Positions 1 to 8,653 of a stretch of 64,000 nucleotides of DNA are shown in pieces. Source of the stretch: Pandoraea faecigallinarum (GTDB lineage: Bacteria; Pseudomonadota; Gammaproteobacteria; Burkholderiales; Burkholderiaceae); NCBI RefSeq assembly GCF_001029105.3, contig NZ_CP011807.3:372001-436000 (forward strand), in the 5' to 3' direction. The notes under the pieces are model-generated. The model searched no databases. It saw nothing but the letters and a program-made list of their open reading frames with translations, and was not told the origin of the DNA. The stretch's first letter is position 1. Each line of letters opens with the position of its first letter. The position numbers and the translations under genes were made by a program.

Positions 1-1455
1 GCCATTCTCGTCATACGTGATGATGACAACCATGTTGTTCCACTGCGGTGACTTCATCAGATGCGCCAGCACGTTCGCGACGTGCTGGTCCCCCGACTCC
101 ACGTCCGAATAACCGGCGTGCTGATTCAGATTGCCCTGCGGCTTGTAGAAAGTGACGGCGGGCAGCTTGCCCGCGATTGCATCGCCGATGAATTTGTTCG
201 AGATCGGGCTATCGCCTTCGCCTGCGTCGCGCAGATGCGTTTCGCGTGCCGCCGTGCCCGGTGCGAACTGGGCGAAGTAATTGAACGGTTGATGGTGATA
301 CTGGAAGTTCGGCTTGTCGGCCCCCCCCTTGTGATCGAGCGCGGACTGCCACGCCCCCGCATACCACGCCCATGACACGCCCTTGTCCGAGAGCAGGTCG
401 CCGATGGTCGCGTAGTTTTGCGGTGGCAGCGTCATCGGATTCATGGGATCGGCCATTCGCTTGTCGCCCGAGGCGGCGGGTTTGACCGGTGACGGCTGAT
501 AGGCCGGCATCATCGTGTTCACGGCGTAGTTGTCCGGCGTGATCGCGCCGTCCCGCACGAATTTCGGTTTGCCGTCGGCGGCCGAGGCGGGCGACTCCGG
601 CGAGATCGCCAGACGCACGCCTTGCGGGCCGTCGGCCAGCACGGCGATCTTGTCCTTGGCCGGGCTCTGTGCGGCGTTCGGATACATCGGCGGGCGCGCC
701 GTCACGAGGAACTGATGGTTCAGGAACGAACCGCCGAAGGCCGCCATGAAGAAGTTGTCGCACATCGTGTACTGCTGGGCGATCTTGTACATGTCGAGCG
801 TTTTGGCGGTCTCACCGTAATAGCCCATGACCAGACCGCCCGAGTCGGCCCATGCGGCGAACTGGTTGTTCGCACCGTCGTTGATCTGCATCTGGTTCTG
901 CCAGAACAGATGCCACAGATCGCGCGTGATGACCGATGTCGGCAGCAGCTTGCCCTCGGCGTCCTTGAGCATGAAAGGCGCGTTCGGCTGGCGAGCGATG
1001 TCTTTCTCCGCGATGTGGTACTTCTTGCCGCCGATCGTCTGAGCGCGCGGCACCAGACCGTCGAAGACCGGGGGCAGCAGCGACATCGGCGTCTTGCCGT
1101 CGCGGTCGAGCTGCGTGTAGGCCGACGCGGGTACCTTCGACAGCGGCTTTTCCAGTCCCGGGAAGTCGGCGAACAGGTTGTTGAAGCTGCGGTTCTCGAG
1201 ATAGATCACGACGACCGTTTTGACGTTCGCCTTGAGCTGTGCATCGAATGTGCCCCCCGTCGCGACCGCCGTCGGTGCGCCTGCGCCGCCTTCGGTCGCA
1301 CAACCGCTCAGCGCGGCCCCGGTGGCGCCGGCCGCGCCGATGGCGGCCAGTCCCTGAAGAATGCGGCGACGCGACGGGTTCGCCGGATCGTCGTCGTGCG
1401 AGAGCTCAGGGTCGAGTGCCGGATCTTGCGGCTGGGGCGTGGTGTCGTGCGTCAT
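1..1455 (-). CDS. AcpA-type acid phosphatase / phosphoesterase, Tat-exported lipoprotein (3' end outside window)
   Basis: The product belongs to the phospholipase C/acid phosphatase (AcpA) phosphoesterase family, which hydrolyses phosphate esters outside the cytoplasm. About 485 codons are visible and the reading frame runs off the left edge, so the C-terminus is missing. The N-terminus carries a twin-arginine motif (SRRRILQ, near residue 28) followed by a hydrophobic stretch and a lipobox-like LSGC, which suggests Tat export and lipid anchoring. The metal-site motif ENRSFNNLF follows shortly after (residues 80-90), and DNFFMAAFGGSFLNHQFL lies further in. The chosen ATG is preceded by AAGGAC at good spacing. 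A Pho-box-like direct repeat lies about 158 bp upstream and suggests phosphate-starvation control. Family assignment is fairly secure; substrate is not. Confidence 0.85.
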   Translation of the reverse strand, partial: MTHDTTPQPQDPALDPELSHDDDPANPSRRRILQGLAAIGAAGATGAALSGCATEGGAGAPTAVATGGTFDAQLKANVKTVVVIYLENRSFNNLFADFPGLEKPLSKVPASAYTQLDRDGKTPMSLLPPVFDGLVPRAQTIGGKKYHIAEKDIARQPNAPFMLKDAEGKLLPTSVITRDLWHLFWQNQMQINDGANNQFAAWADSGGLVMGYYGETAKTLDMYKIAQQYTMCDNFFMAAFGGSFLNHQFLVTARPPMYPNAAQSPAKDKIAVLADGPQGVRLAISPESPASAADGKPKFVRDGAITPDNYAVNTMMPAYQPSPVKPAASGDKRMADPMNPMTLPPQNYATIGDLLSDKGVSWAWYAGAWQSALDHKGGADKPNFQYHHQPFNYFAQFAPGTAARETHLRDAGEGDSPISNKFIGDAIAGKLPAVTFYKPQGNLNQHAGYSDVESGDQHVANVLAHLMKSPQWNNMVVIITYDENG

Positions 1456-1612
1456 GATGTCCTTGGTTGACGTGTCGGGCAGTGGGGCGCGCGTGAGCGC
1501 CCGCGACCGTGTCGGCAAGGCGTGACGCAAGGGGGTGCCGTGCAACAAGTACGGCGCGACTTCGTCAGCTTGCCCGGGCGGGCGAGGCAAGCGACGTTTT
1601 TACGCGGGGAAT

Positions 1613-1630
1613 GTGACATTTCGGTGACAT
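1613..1630 (-). promoter_or_regulatory. Pho-box-like direct repeat (putative PhoB site)
   Basis: On the minus strand two identical heptamers ATGTCAC are separated by four bases (CGAA), giving the 11-bp period typical of PhoB boxes (two CTGTCAT-like heptamers, 4-bp spacer). A TAAAAA sequence about 10 bases further downstream could serve as a -10 element. It precedes a phosphatase-family gene, which fits the phosphate-starvation regulon. The site is read directly; PhoB binding is inferred. Confidence 0.55.
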
Positions 1631-1688
1631 CTCCCGGACGCCCCGCAGCGCGAAACGCGGCGAGATTCGGTGGAGCTTGCGTGATGGC

Positions 1689-1727
1689 GGCGGGTGGAGG
1701 CGGGCGGAGGCGGGTGGAGGCGGGAGC
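1689..1727. repeat. 10-bp tandem repeat, about four units of GGCGGGTGGA
   Basis: Three units of ten bases (GGCGGGTGGA, GGCGGGCGGA, GGCGGGTGGA) and a partial fourth lie head to tail in the intergenic region. No function is apparent. It is one of several short tandem repeats in this window. Confidence 0.8.
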
Positions 1728-1760
1728 GCCAGGCCGCCGTGGACTTGCGATGTCGTCCGC

Positions 1761-2690
1761 TCAGGCCAAGGGCGCCGCACCGCGTCCCGGATAGCCGGTG
1801 TCTTCGAACAGTCCCGTGCGGAATTGCAGCACGAGATCGTCGATCAGCGCGCGCAGGGCGCTTGGCATTTGTTTGCGGGAAATGTAGACGCCGTAGACGG
1901 TCATCTCGCGCGGCACGTAGTCGGGCAGCAGCGCACGCAGCGTGCCGTCGCGCAGATGCGGCAGCGCCGAGTAGACCGGCTGCATCGAGATGCCCGCGCC
2001 AGCGAGCGTCGCCGCGAACACGACGTTCACTTCGTTGGCCGACAGATTGCCCCCGACCGGCACGCCGAGCGGCACACCGTTATGTGTGAATTGCCAGAGG
2101 CTCTTGCCGAAATACGTGTACGTCAGGCAGTTGTGAAGCGCAAGGTCTTCGGCGCGCTCCGGCGTGCCATGGCGCTGAAGATAGGACGGCGCGGCACAGA
2201 CCACCGAATGACATGTGGCGAGCTTACGGGCGATGAGGCCCGGTGAAGGTTCCGTCGTCACGCGAATCGCCAGATCGATGCGCTCGTCGACCAGATCGAC
2301 CGTGCGATCCGCGACCACCAGGTCGATCGCCACGCCCGGATGCCGCACGATGAAGCGCGTGACGGCCGCAGCGAGAAACGCCTGCCCGAGCGAGGTGCTG
2401 CACGCCACGCGCAACAGGCCTCGCGGTGTGCTGCCCGCGTTCGAGGCGCTGGCCAGATCGTCGGCGATGCCGAGCATTTCGCGACAGCGCGGCAGGGCGT
2501 CGTTGCCGGCGTCGGTGAGGCTGACGGCCCGTGTGGTGCGATGCAGCAAGCGCGTGCCGAGCCACGCTTCGAGTTCCGCCAGATAGCGCGAGACCATCGC
2601 GCGCGACATATCGAGACGCTGTGCCGCGGCCGTGAGCGAGCCGCGTTCGGCCACTTCCGCAAAGACACGCATTGCCGTCAGACGGTCCAT
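1761..2690 (-). CDS. LysR-family transcriptional regulator
   Basis: This is a 309-aa LysR-type regulator. The N-terminal winged helix-turn-helix spans roughly residues 1-60 (MDRLTAMRVFAEVAERGSL, then AAQRLDMSRAMVSRYLAELE). A substrate-binding domain follows from about residue 90 to the end. The start was placed at MDRLTAMR, where LysR proteins of this CrgA-like subgroup usually begin, although the frame stays open for 72 codons upstream. It is divergent from the DsbA-like/NAD(P)-binding pair with 134 bp between starts, the usual arrangement of a LysR regulator and its target. The inducer is unknown. Confidence 0.88.
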   Translation of the reverse strand: MDRLTAMRVFAEVAERGSLTAAAQRLDMSRAMVSRYLAELEAWLGTRLLHRTTRAVSLTDAGNDALPRCREMLGIADDLASASNAGSTPRGLLRVACSTSLGQAFLAAAVTRFIVRHPGVAIDLVVADRTVDLVDERIDLAIRVTTEPSPGLIARKLATCHSVVCAAPSYLQRHGTPERAEDLALHNCLTYTYFGKSLWQFTHNGVPLGVPVGGNLSANEVNVVFAATLAGAGISMQPVYSALPHLRDGTLRALLPDYVPREMTVYGVYISRKQMPSALRALIDDLVLQFRTGLFEDTGYPGRGAAPLA

Positions 2691-2824
2691 GATTTGCTCG
2701 ATCGATGCAACAAAGTGATCGTCATTATGGGCTTTTTTTGCGCGAGTGGCGTGACTACGATGACGTTCATGGACAGCGCGCGCCGCGTCGTGCGAGCGCG
2801 CCGCAATACCCCCGGGACACTGAG

Positions 2825-3499
2825 ATGACGCAAGCCACCCTGCATTACATTGCCGACCCGCTTTGCGGTTGGTGCTACGCCGCGGCGCCGCTCGTGCGTG
2901 CCGCACGCGACGTGGCGGGCCTGGAGGTCGCGTTTCACGGCGGCGGCATGATGGCCGGCCCGAACGTGCAGCCCGTCACGCCGCAATTGCGCAGCTACGT
3001 CATGCCGCACGATCACCGGATTGCCGAGCTGACCGGCCAGCCGTTCGGCGATGCCTATTTCGACGGGCTGCTGCGCGACGATACCGCCGTGTTCGACTCC
3101 GCGCCCCCGACCGCCGCCGTGCTGGCCGCCGAAGCGCTCGCAGGGCGCGGCCTCGACATGTTCGCCGCCGTGCAGCGCGCGCATTACGTCGACGGCAAGC
3201 GGGTGGCGGATCGCGACGTGCTCGTTGACCTTGCGGTGGCCCTCGGCCTCGATCGCGACGCCTTCGCAACGGCGTTCGATGCGCAGGATGCCGCGGCGCT
3301 CATGCAGCACTTCCGCGATAGTCGCGCGTGGCTGGCTCGTGTGGGCGGCAGCGGCTTCCCGACGTTCGTGCTGGAGATCGACGGCCAACGCGAGCGGCTC
3401 GAACCGGGCCGCTACCTTGGCCAGCCCGATGCATGGCGTGACGCGCTGCGCGAACGTCTGCTCAAGTATTCCCCCTCACTCCCAGGAGCCTCCCGATGA
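2825..3499 (+). CDS. DsbA-family (FrnE-like) thioredoxin-fold protein
   Basis: The 224-aa product has a thioredoxin fold of the DsbA/FrnE type with an N-terminal CGWC active-site motif (residues 14-17, DPLCGWCYAAAPL). No signal peptide is visible, so it probably works in the cytoplasm as a disulfide isomerase or oxidoreductase. The C-terminal GGSGFPTFVLEIDG segment fits the cis-proline part of the fold. The start was set at MTQATLHYIADP; the frame opens earlier, but the upstream part lies in the divergent promoter region. Its stop overlaps the next ATG by 4 bp, so the two genes are translationally coupled. The divergent LysR gene is the likely regulator. Confidence 0.85.
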   Translation: MTQATLHYIADPLCGWCYAAAPLVRAARDVAGLEVAFHGGGMMAGPNVQPVTPQLRSYVMPHDHRIAELTGQPFGDAYFDGLLRDDTAVFDSAPPTAAVLAAEALAGRGLDMFAAVQRAHYVDGKRVADRDVLVDLAVALGLDRDAFATAFDAQDAAALMQHFRDSRAWLARVGGSGFPTFVLEIDGQRERLEPGRYLGQPDAWRDALRERLLKYSPSLPGASR

Positions 3500-4116
3500 A
3501 AGTCGCCTTGATTGGTATTACCGGTCGCGTGGGTACACGCGTTGCCGAAGAACTGCTGCAACGCGGTCACACCGTGACGGGTATTGCACGGAATCCCGAA
3601 CGTGTTGAAGCCGGGCCGGGCCTCACGGTCCTCAAGGGCGACGCCTCCGACCCGTCGTCGCTGACCCCGCTGCTGACCGGTCACGACGCTGTCATCAGCG
3701 CCGGCCGCTTCATGACGATGGACGCCGCCAAATTGATCGATGCCGTGAAACGCGCCGGGGTGCCGCGTCTGCTGGTCGTGGGCGGCGCGGGAAGTCTGGA
3801 AATTGCGCCAGGCAAGGCGCTGATCGACACGCCGGAATTCCCCGCCGCCTACAAGCCCGAAGCGAGCGCCGGACGGGTGTTCCTGGACGTGCTGCGCACC
3901 GAGCCAAAGGACGCTGCGCTGAACTGGACCTTCCTGTCGCCGTCGGCACTATTCGAGCCGGGCGTGCGCACGGGCAAGTTCCGCATCGGTGGCGACGAGC
4001 TGCTCGTCGACGCGGGCGGCAAGAGCTGGATCTCGATGGAAGACTACGCCATCGCGCTGGTCGACGAACTGGAAAAAAACCAGCACCCGCGCACACGTTT
4101 CACGGTCGGCTACTGA
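3496..4116 (+). CDS. NAD(P)-binding Rossmann-fold oxidoreductase (atypical SDR, YwnB-like)
   Basis: This 206-aa protein starts with a dinucleotide-binding motif of atypical SDR type (MKVALIGITGRVGTRVAEEL) and has the NmrA/YwnB-like pattern IARNPE, LKGDASDP, VVGGAGSLE. It probably binds NAD(P)H. Such proteins act as flavin- or quinone-reductase-like enzymes or as redox sensors; the substrate cannot be read from the sequence. It overlaps the DsbA-like gene by 4 bp, which suggests a shared redox role under the divergent LysR regulator. Confidence 0.82.
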   Translation: MKVALIGITGRVGTRVAEELLQRGHTVTGIARNPERVEAGPGLTVLKGDASDPSSLTPLLTGHDAVISAGRFMTMDAAKLIDAVKRAGVPRLLVVGGAGSLEIAPGKALIDTPEFPAAYKPEASAGRVFLDVLRTEPKDAALNWTFLSPSALFEPGVRTGKFRIGGDELLVDAGGKSWISMEDYAIALVDELEKNQHPRTRFTVGY

Positions 4117-4145
4117 GCGCGGCGGCGCGCCGATGCACGGTGCGC

Positions 4146-4805
4146 TCAGCGCGCCTGTCGGAACGTCAGGTTGTAGCGCACGGCCTGAGCGTCGAAGCTG
4201 CCTTCGACGCTCGCGATGCCGTGATAGGCCAGTCGTGACGGGCCGCCCCACACGACGACGTCGCCCGGCTCCAGTCGCACACGGCGCGTTCGGTCGCCCC
4301 GTTGCAGACCGCCCCACAGAAAGATCGCGGGCAGTCCGAGCGAGACCGACACGATAGGCGCGCCCAGTTCCCGTTCGTCGCGATCCTGATGCAACGTCAA
4401 ACGCGCATCGAGCGTGTAACGGTTGATGAGACAGGCGTCCGGTCGAAAGTCGCGATAACCGGTGGCTTCGGCGGCATTGTGCGCGAGTTCGGCGAACGAC
4501 GCCGGCATCGCGGGCCACCGCTGCTTCGAGAGCGGATCGTGCGTGCCGTAGCGATAGCCCACCCTGTCGCTGATCCACCCCACTTCCCCGCAGTTGGTCA
4601 TCGCGACCGACATGCGCTTTCCGCCCGGTGTCAGCCAGTGGCGCAATGGCGCTTGCGCAACGACCCCGTCGATGTCCGCCTGCAACGTTTCGAGACGGGA
4701 GCGCGCGAAGCCGCGCAGCACGAACGCGCCGGGGCCAAGTGCATCGGCATGGGGTGGGTTCGGCGTGTCGCCGGTGGCGTCGTGGCCGAAGAGGTCGAGC
4801 GTCAT
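4146..4805 (-). CDS. alkB: DNA oxidative demethylase AlkB
   Basis: AlkB removes methyl groups such as 1-methyladenine and 3-methylcytosine from DNA, using Fe(II), 2-oxoglutarate and O2. The 219-aa sequence shows the iron ligands H139, D141 (LTLHQDRDE) and H195 (RLAYHGI), and the two C-terminal arginines R210 and R216 (VRYNLTFRQAR) that bind 2-oxoglutarate in E. coli AlkB. Length matches the E. coli protein (216 aa). It is the last gene of ada, 2OG oxygenase, alkB, starting 24 bp after the preceding stop. It is presumably induced with ada by alkylation damage. Confidence 0.95.
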   Translation of the reverse strand: MTLDLFGHDATGDTPNPPHADALGPGAFVLRGFARSRLETLQADIDGVVAQAPLRHWLTPGGKRMSVAMTNCGEVGWISDRVGYRYGTHDPLSKQRWPAMPASFAELAHNAAEATGYRDFRPDACLINRYTLDARLTLHQDRDERELGAPIVSVSLGLPAIFLWGGLQRGDRTRRVRLEPGDVVVWGGPSRLAYHGIASVEGSFDAQAVRYNLTFRQAR

Positions 4806-4829
4806 GGGTTGCGAATGAGTGTGCCGGGA

Positions 4830-5561
4830 TCAGGTCGCGTCGTGCAGGATCACGCCCAGCGTGTACCGATGACCGCTGCGCACGCGGCTCACGCCGTGCC
4901 GCATGTTCACGCGATACACGCCGCGCGTGCCGTTCACCGGGCGATGGTGTACGGCGAACACCACGGCGTCGCCGCGCGTGAGCGGCACGACCTCGGCGCG
5001 CGATTGCATGCGCGGACGTTGCTCGGTCAGCACGAACTCGCCGCCGGTGAAGTCCTCGCCCGGCTGCGACAGTAGAATCGCGACCTGCAACGGGAAGACG
5101 AGATCCCCGTAGAGATCCTGATGCAGGCAATTGTAGTCGCCCGCTTCGTAGCGCAACAGCAGCGGCGTGGGGCGGCGCTGGCCGGCATCGTGGCACTGCG
5201 CGAGGTAGGCGTGGTGTGTCGACGGGTATCGCGTGTCGATGCCCATCGCCTTGTACCAGCGGTGCGCGATGTCACGCAACGGCGCGTAGAACGCCTCGCG
5301 CAGTTCGGCGACGAGCGTGGGCAGCGGATATGCGAAGTACTGATATTCGCCCTGCCCGAAGCCGTGACGCGCCATCACGATCCGGCTGCGAAAGCGCTCG
5401 GACGTCGGCTGGGCGCCCGGGCGTGCGTGGGTCTGGCCGTACATGTCGCAAAGCGCGGCGCACTCGCCGGCATTGAGCAAATGCGGGATGCGTGCCGCGC
5501 CGAAAGCGTTGAGTTCGTCTTCGAGTGCGGCCCAGTCGAGCGACGCAACGCGTGTGCTCAC
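4830..5561 (-). CDS. 2OG-Fe(II) oxygenase, middle gene of the ada operon
   Basis: The 243-aa protein is a 2-oxoglutarate/Fe(II)-dependent dioxygenase. H147 and D149 (NCLHQDLYGD) and H222 (MRHGV) are the probable iron ligands, and R228 or R232 the probable 2-oxoglutarate ligand. It is not a second AlkB: the RxNxTxR signature is absent. Its start overlaps the ada stop by 4 bp and alkB follows after 24 bp, so it is embedded in the alkylation-response operon. From memory, relatives occur beside ada/alkB in other proteobacteria, generally annotated only as 2OG-Fe(II) oxygenase. A role in DNA or protein repair is inferred from position alone. Confidence 0.85.
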   Translation of the reverse strand: MSTRVASLDWAALEDELNAFGAARIPHLLNAGECAALCDMYGQTHARPGAQPTSERFRSRIVMARHGFGQGEYQYFAYPLPTLVAELREAFYAPLRDIAHRWYKAMGIDTRYPSTHHAYLAQCHDAGQRRPTPLLLRYEAGDYNCLHQDLYGDLVFPLQVAILLSQPGEDFTGGEFVLTEQRPRMQSRAEVVPLTRGDAVVFAVHHRPVNGTRGVYRVNMRHGVSRVRSGHRYTLGVILHDAT

Positions 5562-6775
5562 CGCGTCACCCGTGACGCCGCGTGGCCTGCCAAACCGGAT
5601 GCCTCGCGCCCATCACGCCCATCACGCTCACCACGCTCACCACGCTCACCACGTTCGTGAGCGAGCAAGGCACGCTTGCGCTCGACTCCCCACCGATAGC
5701 CCGAAAGGGCGCCGTCATGGCGCACGATCCGGTGACACGGAATCGCCACGGCCAGCGTGTTCGACGCACAGGCTTGCGCAACCGCCCGCACGGCCCGCGG
5801 CGAGCCGATGCGCTCGGCGATTTGCGCGTAGCTCGCCGTCTCGCCTGCAGGCACGTCGCGCAGCGCCTGCCACACGCGTTGCTGGAACGCGGTGCCGCGT
5901 ACGTCGAGTGGTAGCGACAGACCGATGTGCGGCGACTCGACGAAGCCGATCACCTGCGCAACCCAGCGCTCGAATTCGGCGTCTGCCCCGGCGAGTTCGG
6001 CGTGCGGGAAGCGGTCCTGCAATTCCCGTACGAGTGCTTCCGGGTCGTCGCCCAGCGAAATCGCGCACAGGCCGCGCGACGTCGCCGCCACCAGCAAGGC
6101 CCCGAGCGAGCATTGCGCCACGGCGAAGCGGATGAACTCGGCCTTGCCGCCTCCGCGGAACGCGGCGGGCTTCATGCCGAGCAGCGCGTCGGCCTTGGCA
6201 TAGAAACGGCCATTGGAGTTGAAGCCGGCGTCGTAGTAGGCGGATGTGACGCTCTGCGCGCCCGGCAGGGCGTCGCGCACGCGTCTGGCGCGGCGGGCAT
6301 TCGCGTAGGCGCGCGGCGTCACCCCCGTGACCGAGCGAAACAGGCGATGGAAATAATGCGGACTCAGGCCCGCTTGTGCGGCGAGCGCGTCGAGCGTTGG
6401 CGGCACGTCGGCCGCCTCGATATGACGACAGGCTGCGGTGATCAGCGCCGCATGACGCGCGTCGAGCGCGCCCTGATCGGGTCTGCACCGCTTGCACGGA
6501 CGAAAACCCGCGCGCTCGGCGGCGGCCCCGTCCGTATGGAAGGCGACGTTCTCGCGCCGCGCGAGCCGCGCACCGCACGAGGGGCGGCAATACACGCCGG
6601 TCGTGCGTACCGAGTAGAAGAAGTGGCCGTCCGCCTGCTTGTCGCGCGCAACGACGGCTGCCCATTTGGCTTCGTCGGTGGCGTAACGCGCGTCGGGCGA
6701 GAACGCCTGCGGCGCGCCGGCATCGCTACGGTGTGGTGACAGACGTTTGGCGGTCATGGTGTGGGAATGCATCAC
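5558..6775 (-). CDS. ada: Bifunctional Ada: methylphosphotriester sensor/activator and O6-methylguanine-DNA methyltransferase
   Basis: All expected parts are present in 405 aa. The N-terminal zinc domain has C63, C67, C94 and C97 (YCRPSCGAR, CKRCRPD); the first cysteine accepts methyl groups from phosphotriesters and turns Ada into an activator. An AraC-type helix-turn-helix follows (about 110-210). The C-terminal methyltransferase domain has C347 in AIPCHRIV. The last 30 residues are an unusual Arg/Gly/Glu tail (GERGERGERDG) encoded by a 9-bp tandem repeat. The frame begins at GTG, with an ATG directly after it; both have GGGAG upstream. It leads the operon with the 2OG oxygenase and alkB. 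Confidence 0.95.
   Translation of the reverse strand: MMHSHTMTAKRLSPHRSDAGAPQAFSPDARYATDEAKWAAVVARDKQADGHFFYSVRTTGVYCRPSCGARLARRENVAFHTDGAAAERAGFRPCKRCRPDQGALDARHAALITAACRHIEAADVPPTLDALAAQAGLSPHYFHRLFRSVTGVTPRAYANARRARRVRDALPGAQSVTSAYYDAGFNSNGRFYAKADALLGMKPAAFRGGGKAEFIRFAVAQCSLGALLVAATSRGLCAISLGDDPEALVRELQDRFPHAELAGADAEFERWVAQVIGFVESPHIGLSLPLDVRGTAFQQRVWQALRDVPAGETASYAQIAERIGSPRAVRAVAQACASNTLAVAIPCHRIVRHDGALSGYRWGVERKRALLAHERGERGERGERDGRDGREASGLAGHAASRVTR
5611..5655. repeat. 9-bp tandem repeat within the 3' end of ada
   Basis: Five 9-bp units (CATCACGCC, CATCACGCT, three CACCACGCT/T variants) encode the (G)ERGER tail of Ada. Unit length is a multiple of three, so copy-number change would keep the frame. 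This makes it a likely length-variable site. Confidence 0.75.
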
Positions 6776-6844
6776 GAAGGTCTCCCGGTGGCTGATGACT
6801 GGCTTTCAGTCTAGGGAGAGCGCCGCGAAGCTGCGCTCCGTTTC

Positions 6845-6857
6845 TTGCTGTTGAATT
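6845..6857 (-). promoter_or_regulatory. Ada-box-like site upstream of ada
   Basis: On the minus strand the sequence reads AAT, six bases (TCAACA), GCAA. This matches the AAT-N6-GCAA pattern described for the E. coli Ada box. It lies 70-82 bp before the ada start, a plausible place for autoregulation. Seven fixed bases can occur by chance, so confidence is moderate. Confidence 0.4.
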
Positions 6858-6887
6858 CGAAACGTCCGGCGCGCCCGGCGTGCGTGC

Positions 6888-7880
6888 TCAGACGCCCGGC
6901 GGCATGGTCGTGCCGAGCTTTGCCGCCAGACTCATGACCATCACCAGCACGAGCGCCTCGATGGCGACCACGCGGGCGAACGCTGACGTATCGAGGGGCG
7001 TCTCGCCGGTATCGAGCGCCAGTCGCGGCAGGAAATGCCAACGGTTCCACGCACCGAGCAACGCGGCACAGGCCACGAGGACGAGTTTCGTCACGAGCCA
7101 CGCCAGATAGGGAGCATTTTGCGCCGAAAACCACAGCGATGCGTTTTCACCCAGCGTGCGCCATGCGTTGAATGCGCCGGTCACGAGAGCCACGGCCATG
7201 GCCAGCGTGGCGACGGACGACAGCCGCTCGCCGTACGCCGCGCGGGCGCCCACCGGCCAGTGACGCCAGCCCGGAATCGCGCATCCGGCGACCAGCAGTG
7301 CCCCCGTCCACGCCGCCGCCGCCGCGACGTGAAGCGTGTGCACGCCGATGGCGAGCCCCGGCAGGGAAGCATCGGCCGCGTGACCGGTACTTGCCCGTCC
7401 CAGTGCAAGGACAACGGCGCCGGCCGCATAGACCCGGCGTGCGCAACGTTCCTGACGATGCTCGCGGCGGTGGTGCCGGTCGCGAGGATCGTCGGCAATG
7501 GGCATGACGGCCCGCAGGCGCTGCCGCGCGTCATACCAGGCCCATGCGCCCGCGCACAGCAGCGCGGCGCCCAGACCCGCGACCCACTGCGCGCGGCCGT
7601 AACGCGTTTGCGTGAGCACCAGCCAGACGTCGCCGGCCATTGCCGACGAGGTTTCCCAATCGCCGCCGGTCATGGCTTCGGTGCTGGCCAGCACGTAGGC
7701 GAGCCATGCGAGCACGGCCAGCCCTGCCGCAAAGGCAGGCAGCACGCGCAACGTCAGGCCGCGCCGCACGGCATACGGACTGCGCAGCAGCAACACGCCG
7801 AGGGCGAGCGCCAGGGCGAGATCCAGCAATCCCGCCGTTGCGGGCTGCCATGTCCCGGCCGCCAGATCGGCCGGCATCAC
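6888..7880 (-). CDS. copD: Copper resistance protein CopD, inner membrane
   Basis: CopD is a polytopic membrane protein associated with copper import or homeostasis together with periplasmic CopC. The 330-aa product has about eight hydrophobic segments, and the C-terminal half contains the CopD-type stretch with HTLHVAAAAAWTG (residues about 180-192) and LVTKLVLVACAALLGAWNRW. A His/Arg-rich cytoplasmic loop lies mid-protein (DDPRDRHHRREHRQE). It overlaps copC by 4 bp (ATGA), so the pair is translationally coupled. Length and the CopC partner make the call secure; transport direction is not. Confidence 0.88.
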   Translation of the reverse strand: MMPADLAAGTWQPATAGLLDLALALALGVLLLRSPYAVRRGLTLRVLPAFAAGLAVLAWLAYVLASTEAMTGGDWETSSAMAGDVWLVLTQTRYGRAQWVAGLGAALLCAGAWAWYDARQRLRAVMPIADDPRDRHHRREHRQERCARRVYAAGAVVLALGRASTGHAADASLPGLAIGVHTLHVAAAAAWTGALLVAGCAIPGWRHWPVGARAAYGERLSSVATLAMAVALVTGAFNAWRTLGENASLWFSAQNAPYLAWLVTKLVLVACAALLGAWNRWHFLPRLALDTGETPLDTSAFARVVAIEALVLVMVMSLAAKLGTTMPPGV

Positions 7881-8296
7881 TTCACGGTGAACTTGAAGCT
7901 GCCTTGCGTGCGGTGGCCATCGCTGGCCACGGCCACCCAGTTCGCCTGGTAAGCCCCGGCCGTGAGGGCCGGCAGGCTCAACGTGAGCGTCTTGCGTGCG
8001 GCGTCGAGTTCCGGCTTGGCGTTGGTGACGGCCTTGCCCTGCGCGTCGACGACGGTGAGTTTCGACAGTGCCCCTTCGAGCGCCGAGTCAAACGTCACAC
8101 GTACGACTTTCGGCGCTTCGACGGTGGCTTGTGCGGCCGGTTCGCTCGACGCAATGTGCGCGTGCGCCCAGACGCCTTGCGACAGGCTCGTCATGCCGAC
8201 GGCCAGCGCCGCGGCGAGGCCCCGCGTTGCGCGACGCAGCCGAGCGCGGGTACGCGAGGCGTGAGCATCGTGGGAAGCGATCTTGGAAGTGCGCAT
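7877..8296 (-). CDS. copC: Periplasmic copper-binding protein CopC
   Basis: The 139-aa precursor has a signal peptide that should be cleaved after WA at residue 44, leaving mature HAHIASSEPA. An N-terminal histidine at the mature end is the CopC Cu(II) ligand, and the matching Asp/His pair appears near the C-terminus (D126, H128 in SDGHRTQG). The start MRTSKIAS was chosen because an upstream extension of the frame is a low-quality Pro/Arg-rich translation. It is followed directly by copD with a 4-bp overlap. CopC binds copper in the periplasm and may hand it to CopD. Confidence 0.92.
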   Translation of the reverse strand: MRTSKIASHDAHASRTRARLRRATRGLAAALAVGMTSLSQGVWAHAHIASSEPAAQATVEAPKVVRVTFDSALEGALSKLTVVDAQGKAVTNAKPELDAARKTLTLSLPALTAGAYQANWVAVASDGHRTQGSFKFTVK

Positions 8297-8653
8297 ATCG
8301 GATTGGACTGAGAAAACTGGGAAATCGGTAGGGCGCCATTGGGGCGACGCCGGGAACGAACCATTGCGACCGGCGCATGCAGACAAGTCATCCGCACGTT
8401 CGACCGTCGGGAACGGGAGACGTCCGTCGACGCCCCGGTCACGTGAGTCGCGCCGCTCGCCCAGTATCGCAGACCTTGCAGACCGGTGCAGCGGCGCGCG
8501 GGTTCCCAGGGCAGGGGCGTTGCGCGGCAAAGTGTCGCGGGTTGGGGCAAGGGATCGCCGCAAGGAAGGGAGGACGGAGGGAAACGGAGGAGACGGAGAA
8601 ACGGAAGGGAGGTGCACGCAAGGGTGGACATCGAAGGAAAATCGCCGGAAATA

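Larger units (their letters stand above)
1456..1760. other. Intergenic region upstream of the phosphoesterase
   Basis: This 305-bp stretch separates the end of the LysR gene from the start of the phosphoesterase; both are on the minus strand. It holds a Pho-box-like repeat and a short GC-rich tandem repeat, listed separately. No convincing coding sequence was seen. Confidence 0.6.
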
